Shown: positions 25,037 to 33,133, numbered from the stretch's first letter. The stretch: 64,000 bases of DNA from Streptomyces monashensis (GCF_001866665.1 NZ_MLYO01000089.1:1-64000), one strand, 5' to 3'. Numbers and translations are program-made. Notes: a model not told the origin generated them from the sequence alone.

Positions 25037-26462
25037 GGGAGTCTCCCAGGTACTGCTCGGCGTGGCCGGCGATCAGGTCGAGGACGGCGGCGATGTCGGC
25101 CGTGGTCGTCTCGGGGTTGAGCAGGGTGAACTTCAGGTAGTGGCGGCCGCCCACCTTGGTGCCCGCGACGACGGCGTCACCGGAGGCGAACAGGGCCCTG
25201 CGGGCGTGGAGGTTGGCGCGGTCGATCTCGGCCGGGTCGGTGACGGCGGCCGGGATGTAGCGGAAGACGAGGGTGGAGAGGGCGGGCGCCACGACGACGT
25301 CGAAGCGGGGGTCGGCGGCCAGCAGTTCCCAGCCCCGAGCCGCCAGGTCGCAGACCTCGTCGAAGAGTTCGCCGATGCCGTCGGCGCCCATCACCCGCAG
25401 CGTCATCCACAGCTTCAGGGCGTCGAAACGGCGGGTGGTCTGCAGGGACTTGTCGACCTGGTTGGGTATGCGCTCCTGCACCATGCGGCGCGGGTTGAGG
25501 TACTCCGCGTGGTAGGTGGCGTGGCGCAGGGTGGCCGCGTCCCGCACCAGGAGGGCGGACGAACTCACCGGCTGGAAGAAGGACTTGTGGTAGTCCACGG
25601 TGACGGAGTCGGCGCGCTCGATGCCGTCGATGCGGTGCCGGTACGTGCGGGAGGCGAGCAGTCCGCAGCCGTAGGCCGCGTCGACGTGCAGCCAGGTCCC
25701 GAACCGCGCGCACAGCTCGGCCGTCTCGGGCAGCGGGTCGATGGAGCCGAAGTCGGTGGTGCCGGCGGTGGCGACGACGGCCATGGGGACGAGGCCGTCC
25801 CGCACGCAGCGCTCCAGCTCGCGGGCGAGGGCCACGGTCTGCATCCGCTTGTCGTGGTCGACGGGTATGGGGACGACCGCGTCCGGGTCCAGGCCGAGGA
25901 GTTTGGCGGACTTCTGCACGCTGAAGTGGCTGACCTCGGAGGCGAAGACACGCAGTTTCGCCGGGGAAGGGCTCTTGGCCTCCTCCCGGGCGAGCAGCAG
26001 CGCCTGGAGGTTGGACTGGCTGCCGCCGGAGGTGAACACGCCGTCGGCGGCGGGGCCGAGGCCGATCCGCCGGGCCGTCCAGTCGATGAGCCTGCGCTCG
26101 ATCAGGGTGCCGCCGGCCGACTGGTCCCAGGTGTCGAGGGAGGAGTTGACCGCGGAGAGCACGGCCTCGCCGAGCACCGCCGGGATGACGACCGGGCAGT
26201 TGAGGTGGGCGAGGTAGCGGGGATGGTGGAAGTACACCGCGTCGCGCAGGTACACCTCCTCCAGCTCGTCCAGCACGGCGGTGGCGCTGCCGAGCGGGCG
26301 GTCCAGGTCGATGGCGTCGACGCGGGGGGCGAGGGTGTCCACGGTGACGCCGGTGAACGGCCGGTCGGTGGTGGCGAGTTTGGCCGCCACCCGCTCGACT
26401 CCTTCGGTCACGGAGCTGCGGTAGTGCTCCGCGGTGAGGCCATTGAGCAGGTGCGAGCGCAT
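25020..26462 (-). CDS. desA: Lysine decarboxylase DesA (PLP, group II)
   Basis: A 480-aa pyridoxal-phosphate decarboxylase of the DDC/GAD family. FTSGGSQSNLQALLLAREEA (about 128-147) contacts the cofactor and the Schiff-base Lys is in SVTVDYHKSFFQP (about residue 300). It makes cadaverine from lysine, the first step of desferrioxamine synthesis. The gene heads the desABCD operon and is preceded by an iron box 28 bp upstream. Confidence 0.96.
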   Translation of the reverse strand: MRSHLLNGLTAEHYRSSVTEGVERVAAKLATTDRPFTGVTVDTLAPRVDAIDLDRPLGSATAVLDELEEVYLRDAVYFHHPRYLAHLNCPVVIPAVLGEAVLSAVNSSLDTWDQSAGGTLIERRLIDWTARRIGLGPAADGVFTSGGSQSNLQALLLAREEAKSPSPAKLRVFASEVSHFSVQKSAKLLGLDPDAVVPIPVDHDKRMQTVALARELERCVRDGLVPMAVVATAGTTDFGSIDPLPETAELCARFGTWLHVDAAYGCGLLASRTYRHRIDGIERADSVTVDYHKSFFQPVSSSALLVRDAATLRHATYHAEYLNPRRMVQERIPNQVDKSLQTTRRFDALKLWMTLRVMGADGIGELFDEVCDLAARGWELLAADPRFDVVVAPALSTLVFRYIPAAVTDPAEIDRANLHARRALFASGDAVVAGTKVGGRHYLKFTLLNPETTTADIAAVLDLIAGHAEQYLGDSLDRAS

Positions 26463-26489
26463 GTGGGGTCCTCCGAGGGCTGATCGAAC

Positions 26490-26508
26490 TTAGGTAAGCC
26501 TAACCTAA
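26490..26508 (-). promoter_or_regulatory. Iron box (DmdR1/IdeR operator) of desABCD
   Basis: TTAGGTAAGCCTAACCTAA, a 19-bp palindrome with 17 or more positions matching the DmdR1/IdeR consensus, located directly upstream of desA. Iron-loaded DmdR1 represses the operon. Confidence 0.95.
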
Positions 26509-26587
26509 GTTTTCGAAATCGAGGCATGCCTCACCCGTGATCACTGTCACGGGGGGCGGTGCGGAGTGGTACTGGGCGGCGCGGCGC

Positions 26588-27445
26588 CTACTCGGCGGCC
26601 CGCAACTGCTCCTCGGTCATCCCCTGCCGCCAGTACCCGACGAAGGTCACCCGCCGCCGGTCGACCCCGCCCTCACCGACGAAGTACCGTCGCAGCGCCT
26701 TGACCTGGCCGGACTCGCCCGCGAGCCACACGTACGTCCGCTCGCCGCACGGGAGGGCGGCGGCCCGTACGGCGTCGACGGCCATGGGGGTCCCGTCGTG
26801 CCGTACGAGCCACGTGATCTCCGCGTCCGCCTCGGTGCGCACGTCCTGGATGTCGCCGGCGTCCGGCACCTGAAGCCAGGCCCGGACGCGGGTGCCGGCC
26901 GGGAGGGATTCGAGGATCGCGGTCGCGGCGGGTACGGCGGTCTCGTCGCCCCACAGCACGACCAGGTCCGTGTCGGCGGGCGGCCGGAAGCGGATCGCGC
27001 GGTTGTCGGCGAGGACCGGGCCGAGCACCAGGGCCCGGTCACCGGCGCCGGCGCGGGCGGCCCAGCGGGAGGCGGGGCCCGCCGGGGTGTGCAGGGCGAA
27101 GTCGATGTCGATCTCGTCGGGGCCGCGGCGCAGGGACCGCAGTGTGTACGAACGCATCACGGCCCGTACGTCGTCCGGCAGTTCACGCCAGGCCTGCCAC
27201 CAGCCTCCCCCATTCTCGGCTTCGCTCGAACGGGGGGACCCCCATCCGAGGTCCAGGGGGACGACGGGCTCGGGCTGGCCCGGGTGCGGCAGGAACAGGG
27301 AGAGGGACTGGTCCCGCCCCTCGGAGCGGAAGGCGTGCAGATCGCTCCCGCCGAAGGTGACACGGACGAGCGACGGCCCGAGCCGCCGGGTCCGTACGAC
27401 GTGCAGGGGGAAGAAACGGAACGGGGCGGCTACGGCCGTCGTCAT
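26588..27445 (-). CDS. Siderophore-interacting (ferric-siderophore reductase) protein, with in-frame repeat insertion
   Basis: A 285-aa FAD-binding SIP/ViuB family protein: RSYTLRSLRRGPDEIDIDFALH (flavin-binding RxYTxR, about 119-140), GDRALVLGPV and the SIP domain segment LVVLWGDETAVPAATAILESLP. It releases iron from ferrioxamine in the cytoplasm. It follows desE by 10 bp and is surely co-transcribed. Residues about 70-84 (WGSPRSSEAENGGG) are encoded by a genome-wide Streptomyces short repeat inserted in frame between two conserved strands, see the repeat entry. Confidence 0.93.
   Translation of the reverse strand: MTTAVAAPFRFFPLHVVRTRRLGPSLVRVTFGGSDLHAFRSEGRDQSLSLFLPHPGQPEPVVPLDLGWGSPRSSEAENGGGWWQAWRELPDDVRAVMRSYTLRSLRRGPDEIDIDFALHTPAGPASRWAARAGAGDRALVLGPVLADNRAIRFRPPADTDLVVLWGDETAVPAATAILESLPAGTRVRAWLQVPDAGDIQDVRTEADAEITWLVRHDGTPMAVDAVRAAALPCGERTYVWLAGESGQVKALRRYFVGEGGVDRRRVTFVGYWRQGMTEEQLRAAE
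27205..27245. repeat. Short interspersed Streptomyces repeat inside the SIP gene
   Basis: The stretch CCCCCATTCTCGGC...GAACGGGGGGACCCCCAT (with the TTCGCTC turn between) has the form of an imperfect palindromic element that I have seen repeatedly in intergenic DNA of Streptomyces. Here it lies in coding sequence and adds about 14 codons without a frameshift. Confidence 0.7.
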
Positions 27446-27455
27446 AAGGGGCTCC

Positions 27456-28502
27456 TCAGCTGACCTTCTTGGCCTTCTCCAGCGCCTCGGCGAGTGTGGT
27501 GAGCAGCGGCACGCACTTGTCGTAGGACAGGATCGGCTCGGGGGAACGGGCGATGACCTGGCCCGCCTTCACCGCGGGCAGCTTCTTCCAGGTCGGCTTG
27601 GTGATGCCGGCGGGCTGGAGCGCCGAGGTGCGGTCGTCCATCATGATGATGTCGGCCCGGTACTTGTCGACGTTCTCCCAGCTCAGCGACTCGAACCAGC
27701 CGCCGGTCGCCTTCTTCGCGCTCTCCGGCGGCTCGACGAAGTTCACGCCGAGGGCCTTGAAGTACTCCAGGTCGACGGAGAGGTGGGTGCCGGAGACGTA
27801 GAAGAGCGGGTCGCTCGCGGAGCCGGCCAGCACCTTGATGTCGGGCCTGGCCTTGGCGGCGGCGCGCAGCCGGGTCGCGGCGGCCTCGAACCGCTTCCTG
27901 GCGTCGGTCACCGTGGCGGCCTTCATGTCACCGCCGAGCGACGCGGCCAGCTCCCACATGCGCTCCAGGGACGTGGTCAGCTGGCGGTCGTAGACGGAGA
28001 CGGCGACGCTGGGGGCCAGCTGGGCGATCTTCTTCTTGGACTCCTCGGGGACGTACCAGAGCGTGCCGGCGCTGTCGAACGTCGTGGAGATCAGCACGTC
28101 GGGCGCGAGCGAGGCGTACTTCTCGATGTTGAACTGGCCCCAGGCGTTGCCGAGGACGGTCACCTTGCTGACGTCCATGTCGCCGGCCTGGACGTCGGCC
28201 TTGCCGTCCTTGGTCGTGGTCGGGCCGAAGACGCCCTTGACCTGGACGCCGTAGTCGTGGAGCGCGGCGCCGACGCCGGTGAACGCGACGATGTTCGCGG
28301 GGACCTTGTCCAGCTTCACGGTCGTGCCGCGGTCGTCCTTGAAGGACCAGGGCCCGGACCTGCCTGCGGCCGTCCCCTTGCCGGAGCCGCTGTCTTTCCC
28401 CTTCCCGCCCCCGCAGGCGGCGAGCGCGGCACCGAGTCCGACGGCGCCGCCCGCGGCGAGGATTCCGCGGCGGGTGAGGTGGGTGGCACGGGCAAGGGAC
28501 AT
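27456..28502 (-). CDS. desE: Ferrioxamine-binding lipoprotein DesE
   Basis: A 348-aa substrate-binding lipoprotein. The signal is twin-arginine-like (TRRGILAAGG) with lipobox LAAC (Cys near residue 30), followed by a Gly/Lys/Ser-rich linker and a periplasmic-binding-type-2 (Fe siderophore) domain (NIVAFTGVGAALHDYGV, PDVLISTTFDSAG). It captures ferrioxamines for an ABC permease encoded elsewhere. An iron box lies 52 bp upstream. Confidence 0.95.
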   Translation of the reverse strand: MSLARATHLTRRGILAAGGAVGLGAALAACGGGKGKDSGSGKGTAAGRSGPWSFKDDRGTTVKLDKVPANIVAFTGVGAALHDYGVQVKGVFGPTTTKDGKADVQAGDMDVSKVTVLGNAWGQFNIEKYASLAPDVLISTTFDSAGTLWYVPEESKKKIAQLAPSVAVSVYDRQLTTSLERMWELAASLGGDMKAATVTDARKRFEAAATRLRAAAKARPDIKVLAGSASDPLFYVSGTHLSVDLEYFKALGVNFVEPPESAKKATGGWFESLSWENVDKYRADIIMMDDRTSALQPAGITKPTWKKLPAVKAGQVIARSPEPILSYDKCVPLLTTLAEALEKAKKVS

Positions 28503-28902
28503 GGATACGACTGCTTTCGAACGGGGCGGGGAGCCCGCCGGACAGGTTCGAAGGTAGGTTAGCCTAACCTCACTTGATGTCCAGGGGGCGGGGGCGCCCC
28601 CGGCGCCGCGCCGGCTTGGAAAGGGATCGCCCGATACGGCGGACAGCCCGGAGGGGTCACGGCTAGAGTCGTGTGCGCACGGTCGGCTCTGCCGACTGCG
28701 ACGGGAATGGGTCCGACGTCCCTTTCGGGCGCGGTGTCGGTAGAGGACACCGCGTCAATCGCGACAACTGCACACACGGCCTGTGCGTCGGCAGGGCCTC
28801 AGTTGATCATCCGTTTCCGGGGTGGTCGGCCTGAGACACCTGCCATCCTCCACGTGGTTCGCCCTCGGTTCGGCCCCCTCCTTCCGTGGAAGGCAGCCGA
28901 GC
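28503..28902. other. Non-coding region carrying the desE iron box
   Basis: A 400-bp divergent spacer. Apart from the iron box near its left end I find no gene; open frames here lack Streptomyces codon bias. It marks the left edge of the accessory block inserted between desE and acdH. Confidence 0.5.
28554..28572 (-). promoter_or_regulatory. Iron box of desE
   Basis: GTAGGTTAGCCTAACCTCA, with the perfect 14-bp-plus core AGGTTAG/CTAACCT of the DmdR1/IdeR operator, 52 bp upstream of desE. Confidence 0.93.
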
Positions 28903-29085
28903 GTGGATCTACAGATCGTCCTGGGAATTCTGGGGACGGCGGGTGTCGTCTCCGCCTTCCTCTTTGCCCTCAAGGGCATCCTCGACCAGGTGCCCGACGT
29001 GATCCGTGCCTGGCGTCGCGTCGTGGCCGAGGCCCGCAGGGGCGAGCGGCAGCGGAACGACGCCGACCCTCCGGAGTCGGAATGA
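28903..29085 (+). CDS. Small single-pass membrane protein
   Basis: A 60-aa protein starting at GTG 28903 with a GGAAGG site 12 bp upstream. One hydrophobic helix (VLGILGTAGVVSAFLFAL, residues 6-23) is followed by an amphipathic basic/acidic tail (RAWRRVVAEARRGERQR). Function unknown; it is convergent with the Nudix gene. Confidence 0.55.
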   Translation: MDLQIVLGILGTAGVVSAFLFALKGILDQVPDVIRAWRRVVAEARRGERQRNDADPPESE

Positions 29086-29174
29086 CCGGCATGGCGCCCC
29101 GCTTCGCCGGCGACAGCTGGGAGGCCTTCTGGCCGACGCCAGTCCTGCCGACGTGGCCCCACCGCAACCCGCGT

Positions 29175-29621
29175 CTAGGGCTCGGCGGCTGTTGTGCCCG
29201 CGAGGAACAGCGCCAGAGGACCGCCCTGCAAGAGGAAGCGGCCCTCGCGGACGGCCTTGAGCGCGTTGTCCATCGACCACCACATGAGCTTGAAGTCCGC
29301 TTCCCATGGCATGAGTTGCTGGGGTCCGCAGGTAAGTTGTGTGGCTTCGAAGAGGTGCACTCTGGCGGGGGAATTGAGCGTCATGGCGTACGAACCAAGG
29401 TGCCGCCAGTACTCGGCGGTGATGCCGGCTTCTTCGAGGAGTTCGCGGCGGGCACACTGTTCTGGCGTCTCACCGGGCTCCGCCTTTCCTCCGGGGAGGA
29501 AAAGGTACTCGCCTCCATGCCGGGGGAAGTCTGCGGTCAGGATGGCGATCTGTCCGTGATCGTCTCGGGCGACGATCACGGAGGCGTCGGGCTTCGAATC
29601 AATGCCGTGGGCGTGGGCCAT
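29175..29621 (-). CDS. Nudix hydrolase
   Basis: A 148-aa protein with the complete Nudix box GGKAEPGETPEQCARRELLEEAG (G-x5-E-x7-RE-x2-EE-x-G; residues about 45-67, quoted only as its landmarks GGKAEPGET, RELLEEAG). Such enzymes hydrolyse nucleoside diphosphates linked to another moiety; the substrate cannot be read. It lies at the downstream end of the graspetide block on the same strand, separated by a broken gene, so a link is possible but unproven. Confidence 0.88.
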   Translation of the reverse strand: MAHAHGIDSKPDASVIVARDDHGQIAILTADFPRHGGEYLFLPGGKAEPGETPEQCARRELLEEAGITAEYWRHLGSYAMTLNSPARVHLFEATQLTCGPQQLMPWEADFKLMWWSMDNALKAVREGRFLLQGGPLALFLAGTTAAEP

Positions 29622-29844
29622 GCTGCGTCAGCGTAGCCCCGGGGCCCAGAAGCATCGCGCCGAACGGCACGTTCAGCACGGCGGGGTGCGCGATGCCACG
29701 GCCGTGGTAGCCGTCCTCGCCGAAGGCGTCACCGTGATCAGCGCACACGATGACCGGCCACGGCGGTGCGTCAGCAGGGGGACCGTTCCGTACGGCACTG
29801 TGGTGCGGGGAGGGTCCGGCCGTGGGGCCCCACCTGTTCGTCAC
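29599..29844 (-). pseudogene. Fragment of an STM4013/sulfatase-like metalloenzyme gene
   Basis: This frame encodes VIVCADHGDAFGEDGYHGRG followed by IAHPAVLNVPFGAMLL, closely resembling the metal-binding C-terminal block (cADHG-x-yGEDGYhGhr-iaHP) of the STM4013/SEN3800-type hydrolases of the alkaline phosphatase superfamily. Only about 50 codons of homology remain, without the rest of the enzyme, so this is a remnant whose tail overlaps the start of the Nudix gene. The family name is from memory. Confidence 0.5.
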
Positions 29845-29868
29845 GGGGGAACGCGCGGGCGGGGCAGC

Positions 29869-30963
29869 TCAGCCGGCGACCGGCAGGAGGTGGTCCGTGG
29901 AGTCGAGCCACACCCGCTGTCCGTCACGGTCTACGGTCAGCCCGAACCGGTCCCGGCCGGGCCGTCCCTGCTCCTCCCACCACCGCCAGGCCGCCTCTGC
30001 TTCGCCCCAGAGCCGTCGGGGACCTGCTTGCCGCACGCTGTCGCCTTCCACGCGGGCCCATGAGCCGTCAGCGGCCCACAGGCGGCAGCCGATCACGCGC
30101 CGATCGTCGTCCAGGTCGGATGCCTGGGCGGTGCCGGGGACGGCAAGGGAGAGCAGGAACGGGAACGCGTCGTCCCGAAACGGCGCGGACGGGTCAAGGT
30201 GCGTTGCGCGCTCGTCCGGGTTCTGCGGGTCACCCGGGTATGGGACTGAGCCCGTTTCACCGTTCGACCGTACGGTCATGAAGTACGAGGGCGTTGCCAG
30301 GAAGCGGCCCGAGGCGGTGCCGCCGTCTTCGACGGTCAGCCGGACTGTGCCCCATCCGAGCGGGCACACGATCACCCCGCCGGGCCTGACCTGCTCCACC
30401 CACGCATATGGCAGTTGGGCAAAACCACAGGTGGCGATCAGCCGGTCGTACGGGGTGCCTGCCGGGTGCCCGGCGCGGCCGTCTCCCGTGAGGACGGTGG
30501 GCGTGTAGCCGCAGGCATTCAGCCGCTCCTCGGCGAGCTTGGCCAGCTCCGGGTCCACCTCGATCGTGGTCACGTTCGCGGACCCGAGCCGGGCGGCGAG
30601 AAGCGCCGCGTTGTAGCCCGTGCCGGTGGCGACCTCCAGGACGCGCGCTCCGTCGGTGACGTCCAGGGCGTGAAGCATGACGAGCATCAGACCGGGGGCC
30701 GTTGAGGACGAGGTTGCCGCGCCCTCGGTCATCTGCGTCACGAGAACGTCATCCGTGTAGACGTGGCTGAGCCAGTCGACATCCGCAGCGGTGAGGCGCC
30801 GGTCCGGTCCGAGCCAGAACTCGGGCACGAACACGTGGCGAGGGACCTTCTCGAACACCTTCCTCCATCCCGGATCGGTCAGGTCTCCCTTCTCCGCGAG
30901 AGCGGAGGCGAGGCCGCGGCGCAGGCGCCGGGCCTCGTCGGTGTCGGGCGTGATCATGCTCAT
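29869..30963 (-). CDS. Graspetide-associated protein-isoaspartate O-methyltransferase-like enzyme
   Basis: A 364-aa PCMT-family SAM methyltransferase. The motif VLEVATGTGYNAALLAARLG (about 103-122) is motif I; YTDDVLVTQMTEGAATSSST is the PCMT substrate loop; a roughly 130-residue C-terminal extension carries RVIGCRLWAADGSWARVEGD and WLDSTDHLLPVAG. This is the methyltransferase that accompanies ATP-grasp RiPP loci (as in fuscimiditide), where it methylates an Asp of the cross-linked peptide and an aspartimide forms. ATG 30963 overlaps the ATP-grasp stop by 4 bp (ATGA). Confidence 0.88.
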   Translation of the reverse strand: MSMITPDTDEARRLRRGLASALAEKGDLTDPGWRKVFEKVPRHVFVPEFWLGPDRRLTAADVDWLSHVYTDDVLVTQMTEGAATSSSTAPGLMLVMLHALDVTDGARVLEVATGTGYNAALLAARLGSANVTTIEVDPELAKLAEERLNACGYTPTVLTGDGRAGHPAGTPYDRLIATCGFAQLPYAWVEQVRPGGVIVCPLGWGTVRLTVEDGGTASGRFLATPSYFMTVRSNGETGSVPYPGDPQNPDERATHLDPSAPFRDDAFPFLLSLAVPGTAQASDLDDDRRVIGCRLWAADGSWARVEGDSVRQAGPRRLWGEAEAAWRWWEEQGRPGRDRFGLTVDRDGQRVWLDSTDHLLPVAG

Positions 30964-31940
30964 GAGGTTTTGCCTTCCGCGAGGAGTTCGGCGAGGGCGG
31001 CGGCGATCGACATCCCGGTCGTCTTCTGAATCCACGACCACTCACCCGACGGGTTGCACTCGAACAGCACCCAGTCCCCTCGCGGGGTGACTGCGAAGTC
31101 GAACGCGCCGAAGTTGAGGTTGAAGCGGTCGAGCCAGCCGAGCACTCCGCGACGTACCGTCTCCGGAACTGTGCACGGCTCATAGGTGAGCGCGTCGTAG
31201 TCGCTGCGCCAGTCGATGCGGGCCGCGTCGCTGCCGGCGTGGATCTCTGCGGCGAACATCCGGCTCCCCACGACCGTCAGGCGCACTTCATGGATCTTGT
31301 CGATCCACTCTTGGAACAGATGGGCGGTCAGGGACACGCTGTCGTCGATCTCTGCCGGGTCGATCAGGTGCGTGGGGACGCCGTTGCGGCGGCCGTCGGC
31401 GTAGCGCAACGGGCCGCCCATGAGCGGTTTGCAGATCACCGGACCGCCCATGCTCTCGCAGAACGCGCGCGCCGCGCCGGGGTCGGTGGTGATCAGCGAG
31501 CGGGGCGTACGCAGGCCGAGGGTTGCGGCGATGGGGAGTTGGCCGGGCTTGTGAGAGGCGATGCCGTCGATCTCGGGGCGGTTCACCCACAGCACCGGGA
31601 GGGCGTAGAGGGCGCCGAGGAGACCGGCCAACGCTTGATCGTCGGCCCAAGTGCGGTGTGGTTCGGGGACGGTGCTGGAGACGGCGGGAAGGCGGGGCCG
31701 CCTGTAGTAGACGGCCCTCACCTCCTCCAGCCGCACAGACCGGTATGCGTCGGCGAGGATGCCGGACCAGGGGGCCGCGTCATGTTCGGCGGTGAGTGTT
31801 ACCCGCTGGGGAAAGTCGCCCATGTCGAACCGCATGACTGGCACCTTCCGTCGCGTCAACTCGTCCACGACGAGGTCAGCGGTGGGGTCCATCTCCTCGG
31901 CCACGACCAGTACAGCGCCGCTTGGAAGTTGCTGCGTCAC
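30960..31940 (-). CDS. tgmB: ATP-grasp RiPP maturase (graspetide macrocyclase, TgmB-like)
   Basis: A 326-aa ATP-grasp ligase: N-terminal PreATP region (VLVVAEEMDPTADLVVDELT), nucleotide Lys in GGPVICKPLMGG (about residue 175), and the metal-binding end FDFAVTPRGDWVLFECNPSG (Asp and Glu/Asn, about 279-298). It couples side-chain carboxylates of Asp/Glu to Ser/Thr/Lys of the precursor, making ester or amide cross-links. Start GTG 31940 lies 7 bp after the precursor stop. The gene symbol follows the naming used for this protein family. Confidence 0.92.
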   Translation of the reverse strand: MTQQLPSGAVLVVAEEMDPTADLVVDELTRRKVPVMRFDMGDFPQRVTLTAEHDAAPWSGILADAYRSVRLEEVRAVYYRRPRLPAVSSTVPEPHRTWADDQALAGLLGALYALPVLWVNRPEIDGIASHKPGQLPIAATLGLRTPRSLITTDPGAARAFCESMGGPVICKPLMGGPLRYADGRRNGVPTHLIDPAEIDDSVSLTAHLFQEWIDKIHEVRLTVVGSRMFAAEIHAGSDAARIDWRSDYDALTYEPCTVPETVRRGVLGWLDRFNLNFGAFDFAVTPRGDWVLFECNPSGEWSWIQKTTGMSIAAALAELLAEGKTS

Positions 31941-31947
31941 CGACAGG

Positions 31948-32163
31948 TCACCGGATCATGTAGGGGTCGGACGTGTCGTCGTTCTTGCTGTCCCAGTTGG
32001 TGTTGGTGCACGACGCCCGCAGGGTGGAGTGTGCGAGAAGGGTGCCGTCGGCCATGACGTTGACCTGGCGCTGGTGGTCGTAGGCGAACGTGGAGCCGTC
32101 CACGTCGATGGTGTACGGCTGACGCTCGGCACGGGCGCCGAACGGGATGGTCGCGGTCGTCAC
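31948..32163 (-). CDS. tgmA: ATP-grasp-modified RiPP precursor (graspetide, TgmA-like)
   Basis: A 71-aa peptide whose leader holds the family block QPYTIDVDGSTFAYDHQRQ then VNVMADGTLLAHS, typical of actinobacterial ATP-grasp target peptides. The core after it, TLRASCTNTNWDSKNDDTSD and a PYMIR tail, offers Thr/Ser/Lys nucleophiles and five Asp acceptors; it also has one Cys. It is directly followed by the ligase and methyltransferase genes. Starts at ATG 32163. Confidence 0.9.
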   Translation of the reverse strand: MTTATIPFGARAERQPYTIDVDGSTFAYDHQRQVNVMADGTLLAHSTLRASCTNTNWDSKNDDTSDPYMIR

Positions 32164-32246
32164 ATCTACCTCCGTGTGGTTGGTGGTGCAGTGACCCTGC
32201 CGGGGCTCGGCATGGTGTGAACGAGCCCGGCCTCGGCAGGGAGTCT

Positions 32247-32441
32247 TCAGTTCCGTTCAGCGCGGCAGCGGGGGCAGCGGCACGGGGGCCAGGCGAACGA
32301 GTCCACGAGGCGTTCCGGGTCGGGGGTGGCCGCAACCGTAAGTTGTCTGGACTGTGCGAGGCGCTTGCCATCGTGGGCGAGCCGGTAGATGTGGATCGTC
32401 AGGCGGGATTCCCCCGGCTGGGGCCGGGTACCGGCGTTCAC
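32247..32441 (-). CDS. Mini-gene with C-terminal CxCxxC, graspetide operon
   Basis: A 64-aa protein starting at GTG 32441, whose GTGA overlaps the stop of the preceding gene; GGGAGG precedes it. Beta-like segment RLTIHIYRLAHDGKRLAQSRQ and C-terminal WPPCRCPRC, a possible metal-binding knuckle. It sits 83 bp upstream of the precursor gene. Family not recognised. Confidence 0.6.
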   Translation of the reverse strand: MNAGTRPQPGESRLTIHIYRLAHDGKRLAQSRQLTVAATPDPERLVDSFAWPPCRCPRCRAERN

Positions 32442-32659
32442 CGTGCACCTCCCGCAACCGGTGCGTGGCAGGCGCACGGGCAGCGACGCATCAGCAGCAG
32501 GCCGAGACTGCCGGGTAGTAGCACGTCCGCCGTCTGGTGGCAGGCGTCGTGCAGGTCTTCGTAGCCGGGCCGCGGGGCGAGCGCGCATTCGGCCGACAGC
32601 CAGGACGGGTCCGCGCCACTCCCCGTCCCTGGTGGCCGCTTCACGGTTGCGCCCATCAC
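32438..32659 (-). CDS. Cys/His-rich mini-gene, graspetide operon
   Basis: A 73-aa protein with PSWLSAECALAP, GYEDLHDACHQTADVLLPGS and RRCPCACH: five Cys and three His in a pattern that suggests zinc binding. Its start codon overlaps the stop of the upstream gene (4 bp) and its stop overlaps the start of the next, so three genes are translationally linked. No described function. Confidence 0.65.
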   Translation of the reverse strand: MMGATVKRPPGTGSGADPSWLSAECALAPRPGYEDLHDACHQTADVLLPGSLGLLLMRRCPCACHAPVAGGAR

Positions 32660-32991
32660 GCCACCGCCTCGGCGCCGACCACGTGTTGGTCGAGGTCAAT
32701 ACCGAAGTCAGCCGCGAGGACCAGGGTCAGCCGCCGCCGACTCTGCCGTGCCCGCTCGTGCTCGTCTTCGAGAAGGTAGGGGCGGACGACCGCGTTCGCG
32801 CTGCCGTCGAGTGGCGTATTCAGGCCGTACGGGGAGCGGTGGGCCGGGGGCCATGGGGTGGTGGTACGAGGCTCCTCGGGCCTGCGCGCAAGGACCGGTT
32901 CGGCGGGGCGGGAACCTGCCCGGCGCATACCAGGACCGGGGTTGAAGACCTGCCACAGCCAAGCGGCGATACGGCGGATAAGGTCGTACAT
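32656..32991 (-). CDS. Hypothetical protein heading the graspetide operon
   Basis: A 111-aa protein: amphipathic N-terminal helix (MYDLIRRIAAWLWQVFNPGPG), proline-rich middle, and a C-terminal helix RPYLLEDEHERARQSRRRLTL followed by LAADFGIDLDQHVVGAE. ATG 32991 is preceded by TTAGGAG. It is the first gene after the 142-bp regulatory gap and probably the first of the co-transcribed chain leading to precursor, ligase and methyltransferase. Function unknown. Confidence 0.65.
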   Translation of the reverse strand: MYDLIRRIAAWLWQVFNPGPGMRRAGSRPAEPVLARRPEEPRTTTPWPPAHRSPYGLNTPLDGSANAVVRPYLLEDEHERARQSRRRLTLVLAADFGIDLDQHVVGAEAVA

Positions 32992-33089
32992 GTTGGCGCT
33001 CCTAATCAGCGTCAGCCACGCCCCGGGGCCCTGCCAGGCCGCCGGGGTCTTTCGTGCTGACTCAGAGTGCCGACAAGCGACAGCCGGAA

Positions 33090-33109
33090 CTATCAGACGT
33101 CACTGATAG
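33090..33109 (-). promoter_or_regulatory. Candidate operator upstream of the graspetide operon
   Basis: CTATCAG-ACGTCA-CTGATAG, a perfect 7-bp-arm palindrome with 6-bp centre, in the 142-bp gap between the XRE regulator and the first small gene, about 100 bp upstream of the latter. Its AT-richer arms stand out in this GC-rich DNA. Likely bound by the adjacent XRE regulator; this is inferred. Confidence 0.6.
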
Positions 33110-33133
33110 CCCCGGCCATTAATTGACACTAAG

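Noticed and set aside
28671..29636. A 321-codon plus-strand frame across the Nudix gene
   Set aside because: Its second half is the antisense of the Nudix box and the first half is non-coding; the 60-aa frame starting at 28903 has better signals.
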